A stretch of 64,000 nt of DNA, from the NCBI GenBank assembly GCA_963576725.1, contig OY755252.1, positions 43,625,552 through 43,689,551 on the forward strand, given 5' to 3'. The DNA is from Azorinus chamasolen. Taxonomy: Eukaryota > Mollusca > Bivalvia > Cardiida > Solecurtidae. Shown piece by piece: positions 12,168-23,132 of this stretch. Each line of letters begins with the position of its first letter. The stretch's first letter is position 1. Under the pieces are notes generated by a model. The model was not told the origin of the DNA. It did not search any database and worked only from the letters and a program-made list of their open reading frames with translations. The translations under genes and the position numbers were made by a program.

Positions 12168-12376
12168 TAAACCCTTACAGTGCGGGACACGAGTCACTAA
12201 TGTCCTTTGCAAACAGTGTAGACCAAGATGAGAGGGCTCCTAGGGGAGCCCTCTCATCAAGGTCTGCACTATTTGTCATGTAACACTTTTCTTTAAATCC
12301 CTAAATATTCACCATAGGTTTTACCTGTTTGAAGTTTGGAATAGTCCATTTCGAAAGTCAGCGTTGTAAGGGTTAA
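12168..12376 (-). mobile_element. TTAA MITE (family I)
   Basis: The inverted orientation of the copy at 40492-40704. Terminal CCCTTACAGTGC and GCGTTGTAAGGGTTAA enclose the palindrome GAGGGCTCCTAGGGGAGCCC, flanked by CAAACAGTGTAGACC and GGTCTGCACTATTTGTC. Confidence 0.8.
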
Positions 12377-12709
12377 CCAATTTGTGTCTAGTATTTCTTG
12401 AACACTTGACCTCATATAAATGCTTTTTCATGCCTTTGCAAACAGAATAGGTCCATATCAAATGGATCATACAGGAGCAATCTGATCTGGGTCTGATCTA
12501 TTTACGTAAGAAACTATAGCTGATCCGACTCTGCAGTTTCTACCAATACCAAAAATGCATGTGTAATAGTATACATGTATATGCCATTCTAAAAATTCAG
12601 GTTATAAATATTTATGATAATTATCATTATTTCTTACATGACAATTCAACTTGGGAAGAGTTAGAAAGACATAGGCACACAATCCCTCTGATCAGGGTCT
12701 GCAATATGT

Positions 12710-12900
12710 GTGTCATTCATAATCCTCTCGAAAGGTGATTATTCATTATCTGAATTTATATAATTGTATATGAACCAGGAACATTTTGCCAAATCGGAAA
12801 ATTAAATCAATAATTCCATAAGCAAACAGGGCAAACACTTATCAGACAGCTCCGAAAGAAACCATCTGATCTGGTTCTTCTCTGTTTGCAAATGAGTTAA
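12710..12900. mobile_element. TTAA MITE (family A), degraded copy
   Basis: CATAAGCAAACAGGGCAAAC, AGACAGCTCC, a diverged palindrome tip and ATCTGATCTGGTTC are followed by CTCTGTTTGCAAATG and TTAA. The left end is not clear. It directly adjoins the family B copy at 12897. Confidence 0.6.
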
Positions 12901-13117
12901 CCCATTCCCTCCTTTTGACGACTCTGTAAAAGTCACTTTGTGAAACCATTGTGATAAATAGAGCATTTGCTCCTATAGGAGCAAATGCTCTATTTATCAC
13001 AATGGTTTCAAACTACAAAATTCTAAAAAATTTCCTTTTGTCTAGTAAATGCTCCTGTTTGGGTAGATTCATTCAAAGAGGTTGGGTCTAAAAATAGCCT
13101 ATGGAGGAATGGGTTAA
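12897..13117. mobile_element. TTAA MITE (family B), complete
   Basis: TTAACCCATTCCCTCC and GGAGGAATGGGTTAA form the inverted ends, with TTAA at both borders. The centre is the perfect palindrome AGAGCATTTGCTCCTATAGG and its mirror arm, extended to GTGATAAATAG / CTATTTATCAC. It is about 220 bp and non-coding. Confidence 0.9.
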
Positions 13118-13215
13118 ATGGCACGAATATGAAGTAAATGGCTCACATGTGTTCAGTATCTACGCTGTTTGACAGATTTAATACTGCAGAATAGTATGAG
13201 TGTCAAAACAGTGTA

Positions 13216-13465
13216 TTAACCCTTCGCTTGCTATTCACGTCAATATACCTACCTGTAACTAGTGAAGACCCAGATGAGACAGCTCCTACAGGAGCTGTCT
13301 CATCAGGGTCTTCACTATTTACAAGTTCATTGTGTAACCAGTGCACTCCACAGCAATGATTGCACAGCGAAATAGTTGTACACAGTGAAGATATATGTAA
13401 TTATACAACAGGGCATGGGTAAAGAAGGAAAAATGTATTTTAAAATTCAGCAAGAGAACAGTTAA
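13216..13465. mobile_element. TTAA MITE (family C), complete
   Basis: 250 bp bounded by TTAA, starting TTAACCCTTCGCTTGCTATT. The palindrome GACAGCTCCTACAGGAGCTG lies between GAAGACCCAGATGA and TCATCAGGGTCTTC. Copies at 17036-17285 (same strand) and 38337-38585 (opposite strand) give the borders. Confidence 0.9.
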
Positions 13466-13605
13466 TACCAGTATAAACTGATCCAACTCTGCAGTGTTCT
13501 GGTTCCACCTTATGTACCCTTCACATTAAAATAACATGTTTCTCTTTGATACCGGTTTGAACAGCTAAATAAGCAAATTCTACACCGTTTTGATAATTTC
13601 AAATG

Positions 13606-13760
13606 AAACTATAACTATCACTAAAAGTGATGAATACCACCGTGCATCGGCCTCGATCAGAATTTGTGGATGGATCGACTGACTGCCTAACTGACCAACC
13701 GACACGCAGATTCCAGTTTACCCCAACAAACTTTGTTTGCAGGGGTATAACTAATAGAAT
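13606..13760. mobile_element. Relic repeat with GACCGACC tract and AACTTTGTTTGC end
   Basis: It holds AAAAGTGATGAATACCACC, a GACTGACTGCCTAACTGACC tract and CCCAACAAACTTTGTTTGC with AGGGGTATAA. The same order, interrupted by a MITE, is found at 18670-19050, so this is a dispersed family with the right end ACTTTGTTTGCNGGNGTATAA. Confidence 0.6.
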
Positions 13761-13967
13761 AGCAAATTGAATGGATCCTGATCAAATTGTTCTTTAAGAA
13801 TAACATTGATTAAGGTCAGTCTACACTGTTTGCCTAAACGTGTCTGGTGATCCCTAAGTGACACACTGCCTCTCGGCAGGTGAAACAAAAACATGTATTT
13901 ATGGTTGGTATCAGAGAGAAAGGGCATATAGCACAGATCTGTACTGTTGCAACACTAGTGTATTACA

Positions 13968-14242
13968 AGAGCCAACGCTCATCTGATTTGGTGCTTGTCC
14001 AGCTAAATTAATTTTTTTGAAGGGCCATAACTCCAAAATTTTGAAATCAAGAGTTATGGTTCTTATGTTGGGGCCTTCCCCTCAATGAGATCTACTAACC
14101 TATGAAGTTTCGTGTTGATGCCTCTTATACTTTTCGAGTAATGAGCTACATTAAAGTTTTTGCACGCTGCCACCGCCGACAACGCCTACGACCCAGTGAT
14201 CACCATAGCTTGATTTTTCTTCGAAACAGACGAGCTTAAAAT
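13968..14242. mobile_element. Short non-autonomous element with terminal hairpin
   Basis: The left end ACAAGAGCCAACGCTCATCT and right end CTTCGAAACAGACGAGCTTA + AAA resemble the ends of the tandem-core elements (ACAAGAG.. and ..GAGCTAAAA). It has a single core, with AAGGGCCATAACTCCAAAA and CGCTGCCACCGCCGACAACG. Confidence 0.55.
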
Positions 14243-14694
14243 AATGTTTGTTATAGTGATATAAAAAGACTATCTTCTCCATATTCTAATCGTCATTTTG
14301 ATTTCAATTCATCAATAACGGATATTTATCCTAAACACATGTAAATCTTAATCCTTCACTGCATGAATATTCATGAAAGAATATAATGACATCATGAATG
14401 TAGATTAGTTTATTGTTTTATTTTGGCACATGAACACAGGAAATTCTAGCTATGGTAGAAACTGCAGAATCATATTTATATCACTTTGTGAGCAAATAGG
14501 GCAGACCCTGAGCAGATGGCTCCTACAGGAGCATTCTAATCTTGGTCTATCCTGTTTGCAAAGGCATATTAATGGAGGGAAGGGTTAATAAATATACAGA
14601 CTGAATGAATCTTCAGTTTTTAGACGCTTGAATGTATGTTTCCTCTCATGTCTACAATAAATATAATAAATTGTTATAGTGATCTTAACCCTTT

Positions 14695-14935
14695 ACCTGT
14701 TCTGTATTTAGGCCAAATTTCAATACCTACTGAATATTCATTAACAAAATAGTTATAAAGAAATATGGAAGGCGGAACATTGTAGACATTTTAAAAAGCA
14801 AAGAAACAGTTCTATCAAATTTTATTAGCAAACAGAGAAGACCCTGATCAGACGGCTCCTCTAGGAGCCGTCTGATCTGGGTCTACTCTGTTTGCAAATG
14901 CGTGAAAACACGTTTATATATAGGGAAAGGGTTAA
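14695..14935. mobile_element. TTAA MITE (family A), complete
   Basis: TTAACCCTTTACCTGTTCTG at the left and TAGGGAAAGGGTTAA at the right. The palindrome GACGGCTCCTCTAGGAGCCG sits between GACCCTGATCA and TGATCTGGGTC, so the arms mismatch at one base. Flanks CTACTGAATATTCAT and GCAAATGCGTGAAAACACG are family A hallmarks. Confidence 0.9.
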
Positions 14936-15270
14936 ACTCTTTACTCCATGAATATTAAAAAAAAAAACCATCATGAATATTAATTAGTTTATTTTTACAA
15001 TGGCACATGGACACAGGAATCTTTGGCCAGGGCAGACGCTGTAGAATGATATCTATATTATTCCATATGCAAACAGAGCAGACCCTGATTAGATGGCTCC
15101 TACAGGAGCAATCTGATCTGGATCTATTCTGTTTGCAAAGGCATAAAAACATATTTATGAAGTAAAGTGTTCGTAATTCATACTGTAACTGTTGTATTGG
15201 TTAAAAACTAACCTAACTACCTAAAGTATTCAAACACCCAATTTCCTCACTACTCCAGTTGTAAAGCTGA

Positions 15271-15477
15271 TTAAACCTTTCCTTGATACTCCTGCATTAG
15301 CAAACAGAGAAGACCCAGACCAGACAGCTCCTATAGGAGCAGTCTGATCAGGGTCTGCTCTGATTGCACATTGAATTTGATAGGTCTAGTTCCACATTAA
15401 AATATAAGAATTTTCTTCATGAACATTCAGTAGGTATTGAGAAATTCAAAGTAAATATAGAACAGGGAAAGGATTAA
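15271..15477. mobile_element. TTAA MITE (family A), complete, opposite orientation
   Basis: TTAAACCTTTCCTTG to AACAGGGAAAGGATTAA. The palindrome AGACAGCTCCTATAGGAGCA is flanked by GAAGACCCAGACC and GATCAGGGTCTGC, giving the CCAGA/CCTGA arm mismatch. Confidence 0.85.
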
Positions 15478-15654
15478 GTCAACTTGAGACCATTTTTGTA
15501 ACTTTAAATTAGACTGTCATTGAAGCAAATAGTGTGTACCCTCATCCAATGAGTTCTGCATTTCCACTATTTGCCTATGTTGGTCTGTTGGAATACTTAG
15601 AACAATTAGGCAATAACAAAAATAATATATCATGCAAACACTTATATTGATCCC

Positions 15655-16035
15655 TTTAACTTGCAAAACACTGTATCCTCTATACATGAACTTTGACCTT
15701 TGACATTTAAGAGTGACCTTGAAGTTAAAACTTCATAAGATTAGTATACATGTCAAGTATGAAGTCTCTTTCTCTGACAGTTCAAAGTTAATACCAAGGT
15801 TAAAGAAACTTTACATGTGACATAATAATTTGACATTGACCTTGACATGACTCCACTCAATAGTTGCCACTTCATGAGATGATGAGAAGAGTATATATAT
15901 GCCAAGTATGAAGTCTCTATTCTGTAAAACCTAAAACATTATGGCTAAGGTCAAAGTATCAGATAGACAGACAGTGAGAGAGACCAAAACAGTATGTCCC
16001 CAGATCAAGATCACTGGGGGGTAATAAAATCACCC
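15655..16035. other. Relic repeat with GACCTTGACCTT core and CCCC/GGGG hairpin end
   Basis: Two imperfect units hold ATGTCAAGTATGAAGTCTCT and TGACCTTGA-type words. The right end GTCCCCAGATCAAGATCACT + GGGGGGTAATAAAA can form a hairpin. A similar end (TGTCTTCCCAGTATACTGGG) occurs near 49450. I see no coding sequence. Confidence 0.5.
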
Positions 16036-16417
16036 TATGAGAATGAATGGTCTTGACAATATATAACAATAACTGGCTATGTCTCCAATATACAGATATA
16101 TTCACATCTTTTCAATACATGTATATACATATACCGGTAGAATAATTTTTTTCTATTTAACAGAAATCATCAAAATCTCTCACTCACTCCATTCTCTATA
16201 AATATTAACCCGTTAAATGCAGGAAACTGGCATTTGAAAATAGTGTAGACCCAGATCAATAGGCTTCCTCCATGGTCTGCCCTATTTGTCAATCAAACCA
16301 TTTCGACAATTTCATCAACTATGAAAGGGCCCAGGCTAGGGCTCTCAAACAGGGAGAAGTTTAGTGGAATTCAGAGGTTTGGCCTTAATATTGGATCTCC
16401 TTTTATGTTCTATATAC

Positions 16418-16631
16418 TTAACTCTTTGCATGCTAGCGGCGAAACTGTGATTACCTATGCAAGCAGTTTGGATCCAGATGTGACGCCGCATAATGTGGCG
16501 TATCATCCGGATCCAAACTGTTTGTCAGCTTGACCATATTTTTGCCAAATAATGAGAGAAAGTTTATTTTAAGAATTGAAGCAGACGACAATTGTTGCAG
16601 ACGAAAAATTACTTAGCGTGCAAAGAGTTAA
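16418..16631. mobile_element. TTAA MITE (family H)
   Basis: TTAACTCTTTGCATGCTAGC at the left is inverted as TTAGCGTGCAAAGAGTTAA at the right. The inner palindrome is AGTTTGGATCCAGATGTGAC and CATCCGGATCCAAACTGTTT, without the GCTCCT tip of the other families. A related copy is at 19919-20126. A 70-residue open frame inside is incidental. Confidence 0.88.
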
Positions 16632-16670
16632 ACTTCTACCAAAGCTCAACATAGGCAGAAGTGAGTCTGA

Positions 16671-16936
16671 TTAACTCATTCACTCATACGCTATTTTTAG
16701 AACCGTTTTCGCATAAATCTACTAAAAAGGAGAATTTACTAGAAAATTTTAAAAAAAAATAGATCGTGTAGTTTTGAAACTGTTGTGATAAAGAAAGCAT
16801 TTGCTCCTATAGGTCAAATGCTCTATTTATCACAATGGTTTTTTAAAAAAAATCATTTTCTCTAGTAAATGCTCCTTTTTGGTAGATTTATTCAAAGAGA
16901 TTGGTTCTAAAAATAGCATATGAGGTAATGGGTTAA
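16671..16936. mobile_element. TTAA MITE (family B), diverged
   Basis: TTAACTCATTCACTCATACG to TATGAGGTAATGGGTTAA, with the palindrome AAGCATTTGCTCCTATAGGT partly decayed. It carries extra duplicated right-end sequence (CTACTAAAAAGGAG on the left and GCTCCTTTTTGGTAG on the right), so both ends are long inverted repeats. Confidence 0.8.
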
Positions 16937-17035
16937 GGGGGACCACCTTCTCGCTTGATCCCAGTATAGATCATTTCATTTTTTAAAAAGAGCTAGCATT
17001 CAAAGTGTAATATCAAATTCAATGTCTTATCTGTC

Positions 17036-17285
17036 TTAACCCTTCGCTTGCTATTTACGCCAATATACCTACCTGTAAATAGTGAAGACCCAGATGAGAC
17101 AGCTCCTGCAGGAGCTATCTCACCAGGGTCTGCACTATTTACAAATTGATTGTGCAACCAGTACACTCCACAGCAGTGATTGCACAGCGAAATACTTGTA
17201 CACCGTGAAGATATATGTAATTACACAACAGGGCATGGGTAAAGAAGGAGATATGTATTTTACAATTCAGCAAGAGAAGGGTTAA
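17036..17285. mobile_element. TTAA MITE (family C), second copy
   Basis: Very close to the 13216 copy along 250 bp, from TTAACCCTTCGCTTGCTATT to CAAGAGAAGGGTTAA. The palindrome is CAGCTCCTGCAGGAGCTATC. The next MITE starts in the same TTAA at 17282. Confidence 0.9.
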
Positions 17286-17584
17286 CCCTTTACTCCATAA
17301 ATGAACATTTTAATGTTTTTGAAAACAGTGAAGACCAAGTTAACCAATTCCCTGTTCAATATTCATGTAAGAAATAATGACATCATAAATACTTATTCGC
17401 TGAATTCTTATAATGAATCGTTTCAAAGGAATATTTTGCTCTGACAAAAACCATAGATGCAGATCTATATACCGGTAATGTCATAAGCAAAGACAGCAGA
17501 CCTTGATCAGATGGTTCCTACAGGAGGCATCTGATCTGGGTCTACTCTTGTTTTGAAAAGGCATTTATATAAGGGAAAGAATTT

Positions 17585-17805
17585 TCACGCATCTGCAACC
17601 AGAGTAGACCCAGATCAGACGGCTCCTAGAGGAGCCGTCTGATCAGGGTCTGCTCTGTTTGCTAATGGAATATAAAAGATCCGTTTCGTTACTTTCTAAA
17701 ATGGTTACAATGTTCCACCTTCCTTATTTCATTATAACAATTTTGTCCATGATTATTCAACAGGTATTGAAATTTTGAATAAACATAGAACAGGGAAAGG
17801 GTTAA
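17585..17805. mobile_element. TTAA MITE (family A)
   Basis: TTTTCACGCATCTGCAACCA, then the palindrome GACGGCTCCTAGAGGAGCCG between ACCCAGATCA and TGATCAGGGT, ending ACAGGGAAAGGGTTAA. The left border abuts another MITE remnant. Confidence 0.75.
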
Positions 17806-18767
17806 GACATACTGTACATGTACTTGATTAATGTCTGCTCTGTTTGCATACAAAATAACATTGGTTCTACAGTGTATGCCGTTGCCAAAACTTCCTGTGT
17901 TCATCTGTCATTATTGGTATTTATGATGTCATTATTTCTTACAAGAGCATTCATGGAGTAAAGGGATAAATTATCTTTAAAACATTATGTGGTCGGAATC
18001 AATTCACAACATTTCATTGCCAACACCTCCCCCACCCCCTACCCCACCCCCTACCCCCATAGTTTATTGCTATTAATCACATCCAATGAGGTAATATGTA
18101 CTTTATTTTAATCAATGTCATAGGAAGTGAACTCTTTGGTACTTACAAACAGAAGAGCCGACCAGTAGCTTTATTTTACAAATATTACTATACAGTAAAA
18201 CCTCTCTATAATGTCCACTAAATTACATCAAGTATTTTGTGTTAAAGGTAGGTGGACGCTTAAAGCAAGACAAAAGTAAAACAGAACACTCCTATAGGCT
18301 AACTATATTTTGTTGTACAAGAAAACATTATAAGTATCGCCAGAAACAGTTTATTTTATATCATAGGCGCATTTTTTTTCGCTATAAGATATAGACAATC
18401 ATAATAGGAATAGATGAACATAACCCACACTGTGTTTTATGACTTTACTGAAAATATGAGCTTATTGTAAAGACTATAACTTTAAGAGATCTGAAGGAAA
18501 TTTAAAAACTGGACACATGAAAATACATAAGATTTCACGGACAGTCAAATGGGCAGACTGAGGTCATTCTTACACACCCCATCCACAGCATAGGATATTA
18601 AGAACAACAAATATCAATGTGATTAATATCCAATTTTAGATCCTGAGGTGTCTATGAGTCACTTCAAATAAAACTTAAACTGTTGCTAAAGGTGGTGAAT
18701 ACCACCACACAGCAGCCTTGATTGCAATTTGACCGACCGACAATCGCCCGACCGACCGACAAGCTGA

Positions 18768-19010
18768 TTAACCCTTTCCCTTATACAAATACTGTTTCAT
18801 GCATTTGCTAATAGAGTAGACCCAAATCAGACGGCTCCTATAGGATTGGGGTCTGCTCTGTTTGCTAATGGAATTTGATAGATCTGTTTCTTTACTATCT
18901 GAAATGACTGCAATATTCCACCTTCCATATTTCATTATAACTACATGTTTTTGTCCATAAATATACAGGTATTCAAATTTGGAATAGACATAGAACAGGA
19001 AAAGGATTAA
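18768..19010. mobile_element. TTAA MITE (family A) nested in an older repeat
   Basis: It is bounded by TTAA at 18768 and 19007. Part of the right palindrome arm is deleted. The flanks AATACCACCACACAGCAGCC (left) and AACTTTGTTTGCGGGAGTAT (right) match the uninterrupted repeat at 13606-13760, so this MITE landed inside one. Confidence 0.8.
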
Positions 19011-19484
19011 AGTACAATGAATTCCCCTCAAACTTTGTTTGCGGGAGTATAATCATACAAATAAACCCATTCCTTGTTGAAATATTCATGTAAATAATTT
19101 AACAACCTGAATATTTATCAGCTGATTTTTATAATTGAATATGTACACACAATCATTTAGTATTGGTAGAAACTGTAGTCAGATCTGTTATAATTTCATA
19201 AGCAGACAGTGCAAGCCCTCATCAGATGGCTCCAGCAGATCTGGATCTACTCTGTTTGCAAAGATATGAAAAAGTATTTGTATGAAAAAAAGGGTTAACT
19301 ATTGATTGTCAGTTCCAAACAGTTGATGTCTAAAATATCATTAAAATGGGAGGTAATTGGTGGTCCTACAAACTAAAGCTTAATTCATTTATGTAATGCT
19401 ATTTAAATTAAAATCACATCACGTAACCCTTTCTCTATTGAACATGTATGCATGACTTGATCACTTCATGAATATTCATTAAAC

Positions 19485-19647
19485 TACAGTAAAACCCCGC
19501 TAATGCGACCACCTAAAAGAGGTATAATTCTGGGTGCTAGATGCAGGTGGTAGCTTAATTACTTTTGTCCTGCATTAAGCAAATACCTGATTATAAAGAC
19601 ACCCATGTTTATTTATTAAGTGGTCGCATTAGAGGGGTTCTCCTGTA
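19485..19647. mobile_element. pogo-like TA MITE (family D), deleted centre
   Basis: The ends TACAGTAAAACCCCGCTAAT and ATTAGAGGGGTTCTCCTGTA are inverted repeats with TA borders. Inner arms TGCAGGTGGTAGCTTAATTA and CTGCATTAAGCAAATACCTG remain, but the palindromic tip is lost. CAGTARAACCTC-type ends with TA targets are typical of pogo-group elements; that is inference. Confidence 0.8.
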
Positions 19648-19918
19648 TCTTTTCTAATGTAAAGTTTTCAAAGGAATTATGACCTAGACAAAAACTGTTG
19701 GGCCAGATCTATATAATTTCATAAACAAACAGAGCAGATCCTGATCAGACGGCTCCTACAGAGCCATCTGATCTGGATCTACTATGTTTGCAAAGGTATT
19801 TCTATAGGAAAAGGGTTAAACATGTGAAAGGTTCACTCATGTAAATAGTTACTACTTAAATAGTTACATCTTCAGCTATTATTGTTAAACATTTTGCTAA
19901 GAGCCAGTAATTAACTGT

Positions 19919-20126
19919 TTAACCTTTAGCCTGCTATGCAAACAGTTTGGATCCAGATGTGACGCCGAGTAACTCAGCATCTCATCACTCGGTGTCTCAT
20001 CAGGATCCAAACTGTTTTACACCCTGATTACATTTTGGTAGACAAATTGATAATAGCCTGAATTCTAAAAATGTAGTAGGTGAAATATTCTGTAAAAATA
20101 ATTTGCTCTGCAGGCTAAAGGTTAGT
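19919..20126. mobile_element. TTAA MITE (family H), second copy
   Basis: TTAACCTTTAGCCTGCTATG and GCAGGCTAAAGGTTA form the ends. The palindrome GTTTGGATCCAGATGTGACG / TCATCAGGATCCAAACTGTT shows the ATCCAGAT versus ATCCTGAT arm mismatch. Confidence 0.8.
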
Positions 20127-20413
20127 ATGCATAACCCTTTACCTGATAGAGACACCCGTTGATGCCTTAGCAAACAGGGTAGACCCAGGACTAATAAATC
20201 CTGTAGGAGCCATGTGATCAGGATCTGCTGTTTGTTCATCGAATGATATAAACCTTGATTCTACAGCTTTTTGTACATGGTCAAAGTTCCTGTGTTCAAA
20301 TTAATCCAATGACATTCATAATGTTTTATTTCTTACACAAATATTCATCAGGGAAAGGGTTAAGCACACTATGGGTGTGATAATCTTTGCACGCAATCTG
20401 TATCCAGAAGATA

Positions 20414-20623
20414 TACAGTAGAATCCCTCTAATGCGACCACTTAATGAATAAATATGGATGCCTGTAAAAGCAGGTGGTTGCTTAATGCAGGACAAAAGT
20501 AATGCAGAAAGCTCCTCTAGGAGCTTTCTGCATTACTTCTGTCCTGCATTAAGCTACCACCTGCATCTAGCACCCAGAATTATACCTCTTTAAAGTGGTC
20601 GCATTAGCGGGGTTTTACTGTAC
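20414..20623. mobile_element. pogo-like TA MITE (family D), complete
   Basis: TACAGTAGAATCCCTCTAAT to AGCGGGGTTTTACTGTA. Arms CAGGTGGTTGCTTAATGCAG and CTGCATTAAGCTACCACCTG surround the palindrome AGAAAGCTCCTCTAGGAGCT. This 210-bp copy forms an almost continuous hairpin. Confidence 0.88.
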
Positions 20624-20663
20624 TGGCAGTTGCCCAGATAAGATGCATAATGAAAACAGTTTC

Positions 20664-20832
20664 AAGAATAGCGTGTTTCATTTCTATCGCAAACCCTATG
20701 ATGTGAGTCTTGTGACCACTCTTTAGAATCATCACTTTGAGATGATTCTAAAGAGTGGTCACGATATAGAGTTAGGAGGAGAAATGATAATTTTAGTATT
20801 TGAAAACGCACATGTATCTTTAACTCTGCACC
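20664..20832. mobile_element. Palindromic MITE (family F)
   Basis: Arms GACCACTCTTTAGAATCATC and GATGATTCTAAAGAGTGGTC meet around ACTTTGA, with outer arms CAAACCCTATGATGTGA / ATATAGAGTTAGGAGGAGAA. Other copies or fragments are near 22007, 24602, 50045, 55690, 60452, 61455, 61598 and 63848. Confidence 0.8.
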
Positions 20833-21595
20833 GAAATACTCAGCATTTTATCAAGATCCAAACTGTTTGACCCTAAATCCATAAGAAATGACAGCAAGCA
20901 TTCTTTGAAAAAATTAATGAAGACATTAAGGCTACTATCAATTCTTTAAAATGTTCACCTTTATAAGGGTAAATATGAGCCTTACCATGACTAAACCCTT
21001 TCCCTCATATAAATGCCTTTTCAAGCATTTGCAAATAGAGTAGACCCAGATCAGATGGCTCCTACAGGAGTCACCTGATAAGGATCTGCTCTGTTAGCTT
21101 TTGACATGATATAGACCTGATTCTACAGTTTTTTCAATGCAAACGTTCCCTTGAAAAGTTAGTATTATGAAAATGGAGTTACTACATGTTCATGTTGTCA
21201 TTATGTCTTACAGAACAGGGACAAGGTCAACCCAACTAGACGTCACAGTCATAATATCTATACTTCATTAGTTGTGAGTCCAAGTTAAGACTGTAATGCC
21301 CGGGGTAAATGCTGTGATTTGACAGGAATATATGAACCCTTTACTCCATTAATTAGAAATTACAGAGTAGATCCAGATCAGACCGCTCCTATAGGAGCCA
21401 TCTGATCAGAGTCTGCTCTGATTGATTATGGATTTATATATGGATATGATTCTGTAATTTCTGCAGTGTTCAAACTTCCCTGTATTCATGTGCAACTATA
21501 AATAATGATCTAATACACATTAATAATTTCATTATGTGTTAAATGAATATTCATGGAGTAAAGGCTTAAGGGCTTAGCACAAAATTATATTTCCT

Positions 21596-21824
21596 TTAAC
21601 CCATTCCCTCATATTGACAACTTTTGACGACTCTGTAAAAGTCACTTTGTGAAACCATTGCGATAATTAGAGCATTTGCTCCTATAGGAGCAAATGCTCT
21701 ATTTACCACAATGGTTTCAAACTACAAAATTCTAAAATTTTCCTTTTCTCTAGTTAATGCTCCTTTTCGGTAGGTTTATTCAAAGAGGTTGTATCTAAAA
21801 ATAGCCTATGAGTTAATGGGTTAA
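21596..21824. mobile_element. TTAA MITE (family B), complete
   Basis: TTAACCCATTCCCTCATATT to GAGTTAATGGGTTAA, with the perfect palindrome GAGCATTTGCTCCTATAGGA plus mirror arm. Confidence 0.9.
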
Positions 21825-22086
21825 CACTTAACACACATACATGTATATATATAAATACCTTGTTTCAGATGATACTTTAACAATGCATGTACATATATAA
21901 GATATTGCAAAATTGTTCTCTAAAGCATGGATCTATGTGCATATTAAACAAGTTTTAAGAATATCTCCTTTGTTCTCTAACAAGTCCTATGTTATAATCT
22001 TTCTTGAGAAATGTCCCTTTGAGACAGTTCTAAAGAGTGGTCGCAACATAGGGTTTGGTGGAGTTATAACAACTTAAATACAAGTA

Positions 22087-22302
22087 TACAGTAAAACCCC
22101 TCTAAACCGGACATTAAATTTAGCATTTATAAACATCAGTCTTGAAAACAGGTGGCAGCCTAATGCAGGGTGAAAGTCATGCAGAAAGCTCCTAGAGGAG
22201 CTTTCAGCATGACCTTCACCCTGCATTAAGCAGGACACCTGCCTAAAAGTATCTTAATACTTCTCTACTAGAATTCTAGTTTAGACGGGTTTTACTTTAG
22301 TA
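22087..22302. mobile_element. pogo-like TA MITE (family D), CCGGAC-end subtype
   Basis: TACAGTAAAACCCCTCTAAA and the right end GTTTAGACGGGTTTTACT are inverted. Arms AATGCAGGGTGAAAGTCATG / CATGACCTTCACCCTGCATT enclose AGAAAGCTCCTAGAGGAGCT. Confidence 0.87.
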
Positions 22303-22552
22303 CAAGTGTACTTAAAATTGGCCCCTTTTTCTATGATCCTGATTGTCTGGTTACTGATGAGATGCAAAGCTACTCAGCTTCTCATCAGGATCCAAACAAT
22401 TCAAAATAAATAATTGTAAGTGTTATACATTTGGACTAAGCCCTCGATGTACAGACTGTTTAAAACATAATACTCTAATTATCCCTAAGTATTCGGGCAT
22501 CCTGTTCCAATCTCACCTCTCAGCTGGTTTGTAACGGTGATTAATTCAATCT

Positions 22553-22732
22553 GGGTCCATGCTTATAAAACTTTTAGTTGAGTCTGAGAACGTTCTCAAG
22601 CTTTTGATTGGTCAGATTTGAGCCTTTGGCTCAAACCTGACCAATCAAAAGCTTGAGAACTCAAATCTGACCAATCAAAAGCTTGAGAACGAAACTCAGA
22701 CTCAACTAAAAGCTTTATAAGCATGGACCCTG
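22553..22732. mobile_element. Long-hairpin element (family E)
   Basis: Ends GGGTCCATGCTTATAAAACT and AGCTTTATAAGCATGGACCC; arms TTGAGTCTGAGAACGTTCTC and AAGCTTTTGATTGGTCAGAT are mirrored around GAGCCTTTGGCTC. The right arm carries an extra direct copy of CTGACCAATCAAAAGCTTGA, so the hairpin is asymmetric. Other copies: 31105, 40034, 44319, 57152, 60621 and 63103. Confidence 0.88.
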
Positions 22733-22744
22733 ATTACTTTCACT

Positions 22745-22960
22745 TTAACCTTTACTCCATGAATATTCATGTATATCAAGTAGATTATTCATTATGAACG
22801 CAGGAAGTTTTGTCAAAGGCAAAAACTAAAATCATATCTATATTATGTCATAATCAAACAGAGTAGACCCTGATCAGACGGCTCCTATAGGAGCCATCTG
22901 ATCTGGGTCTACTCTGTTTGCAAAGGTATAGAAAGGCGTACCTATGGAGTAATGGCTTAA
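22745..22960. mobile_element. TTAA MITE (family A2)
   Basis: TTAACCTTTACTCCATGAAT to CCTATGGAGTAATGGCTTAA. The palindrome GACGGCTCCTATAGGAGCCA lies between GAGTAGACCCTGATCA and TGATCTGGGTCTACTC. The A2 subtype differs from A mainly in its outer ends (CCCTTTACTCCAT). Confidence 0.87.
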
Positions 22961-23132
22961 ATTAGATAGACATAAATAGTAGTGGTAAATAGTATAGATC
23001 CTGATCAAACGGCTCTTGCAGGAGCCATTTGATCTGGATGATAGGATCTGCACTATTTATCCAAGTTTGTCTGCCCAAATGCTTATGGTAATAAGGGTAA
23101 TTCCCTGATTATGAACATATAAATATCACAAT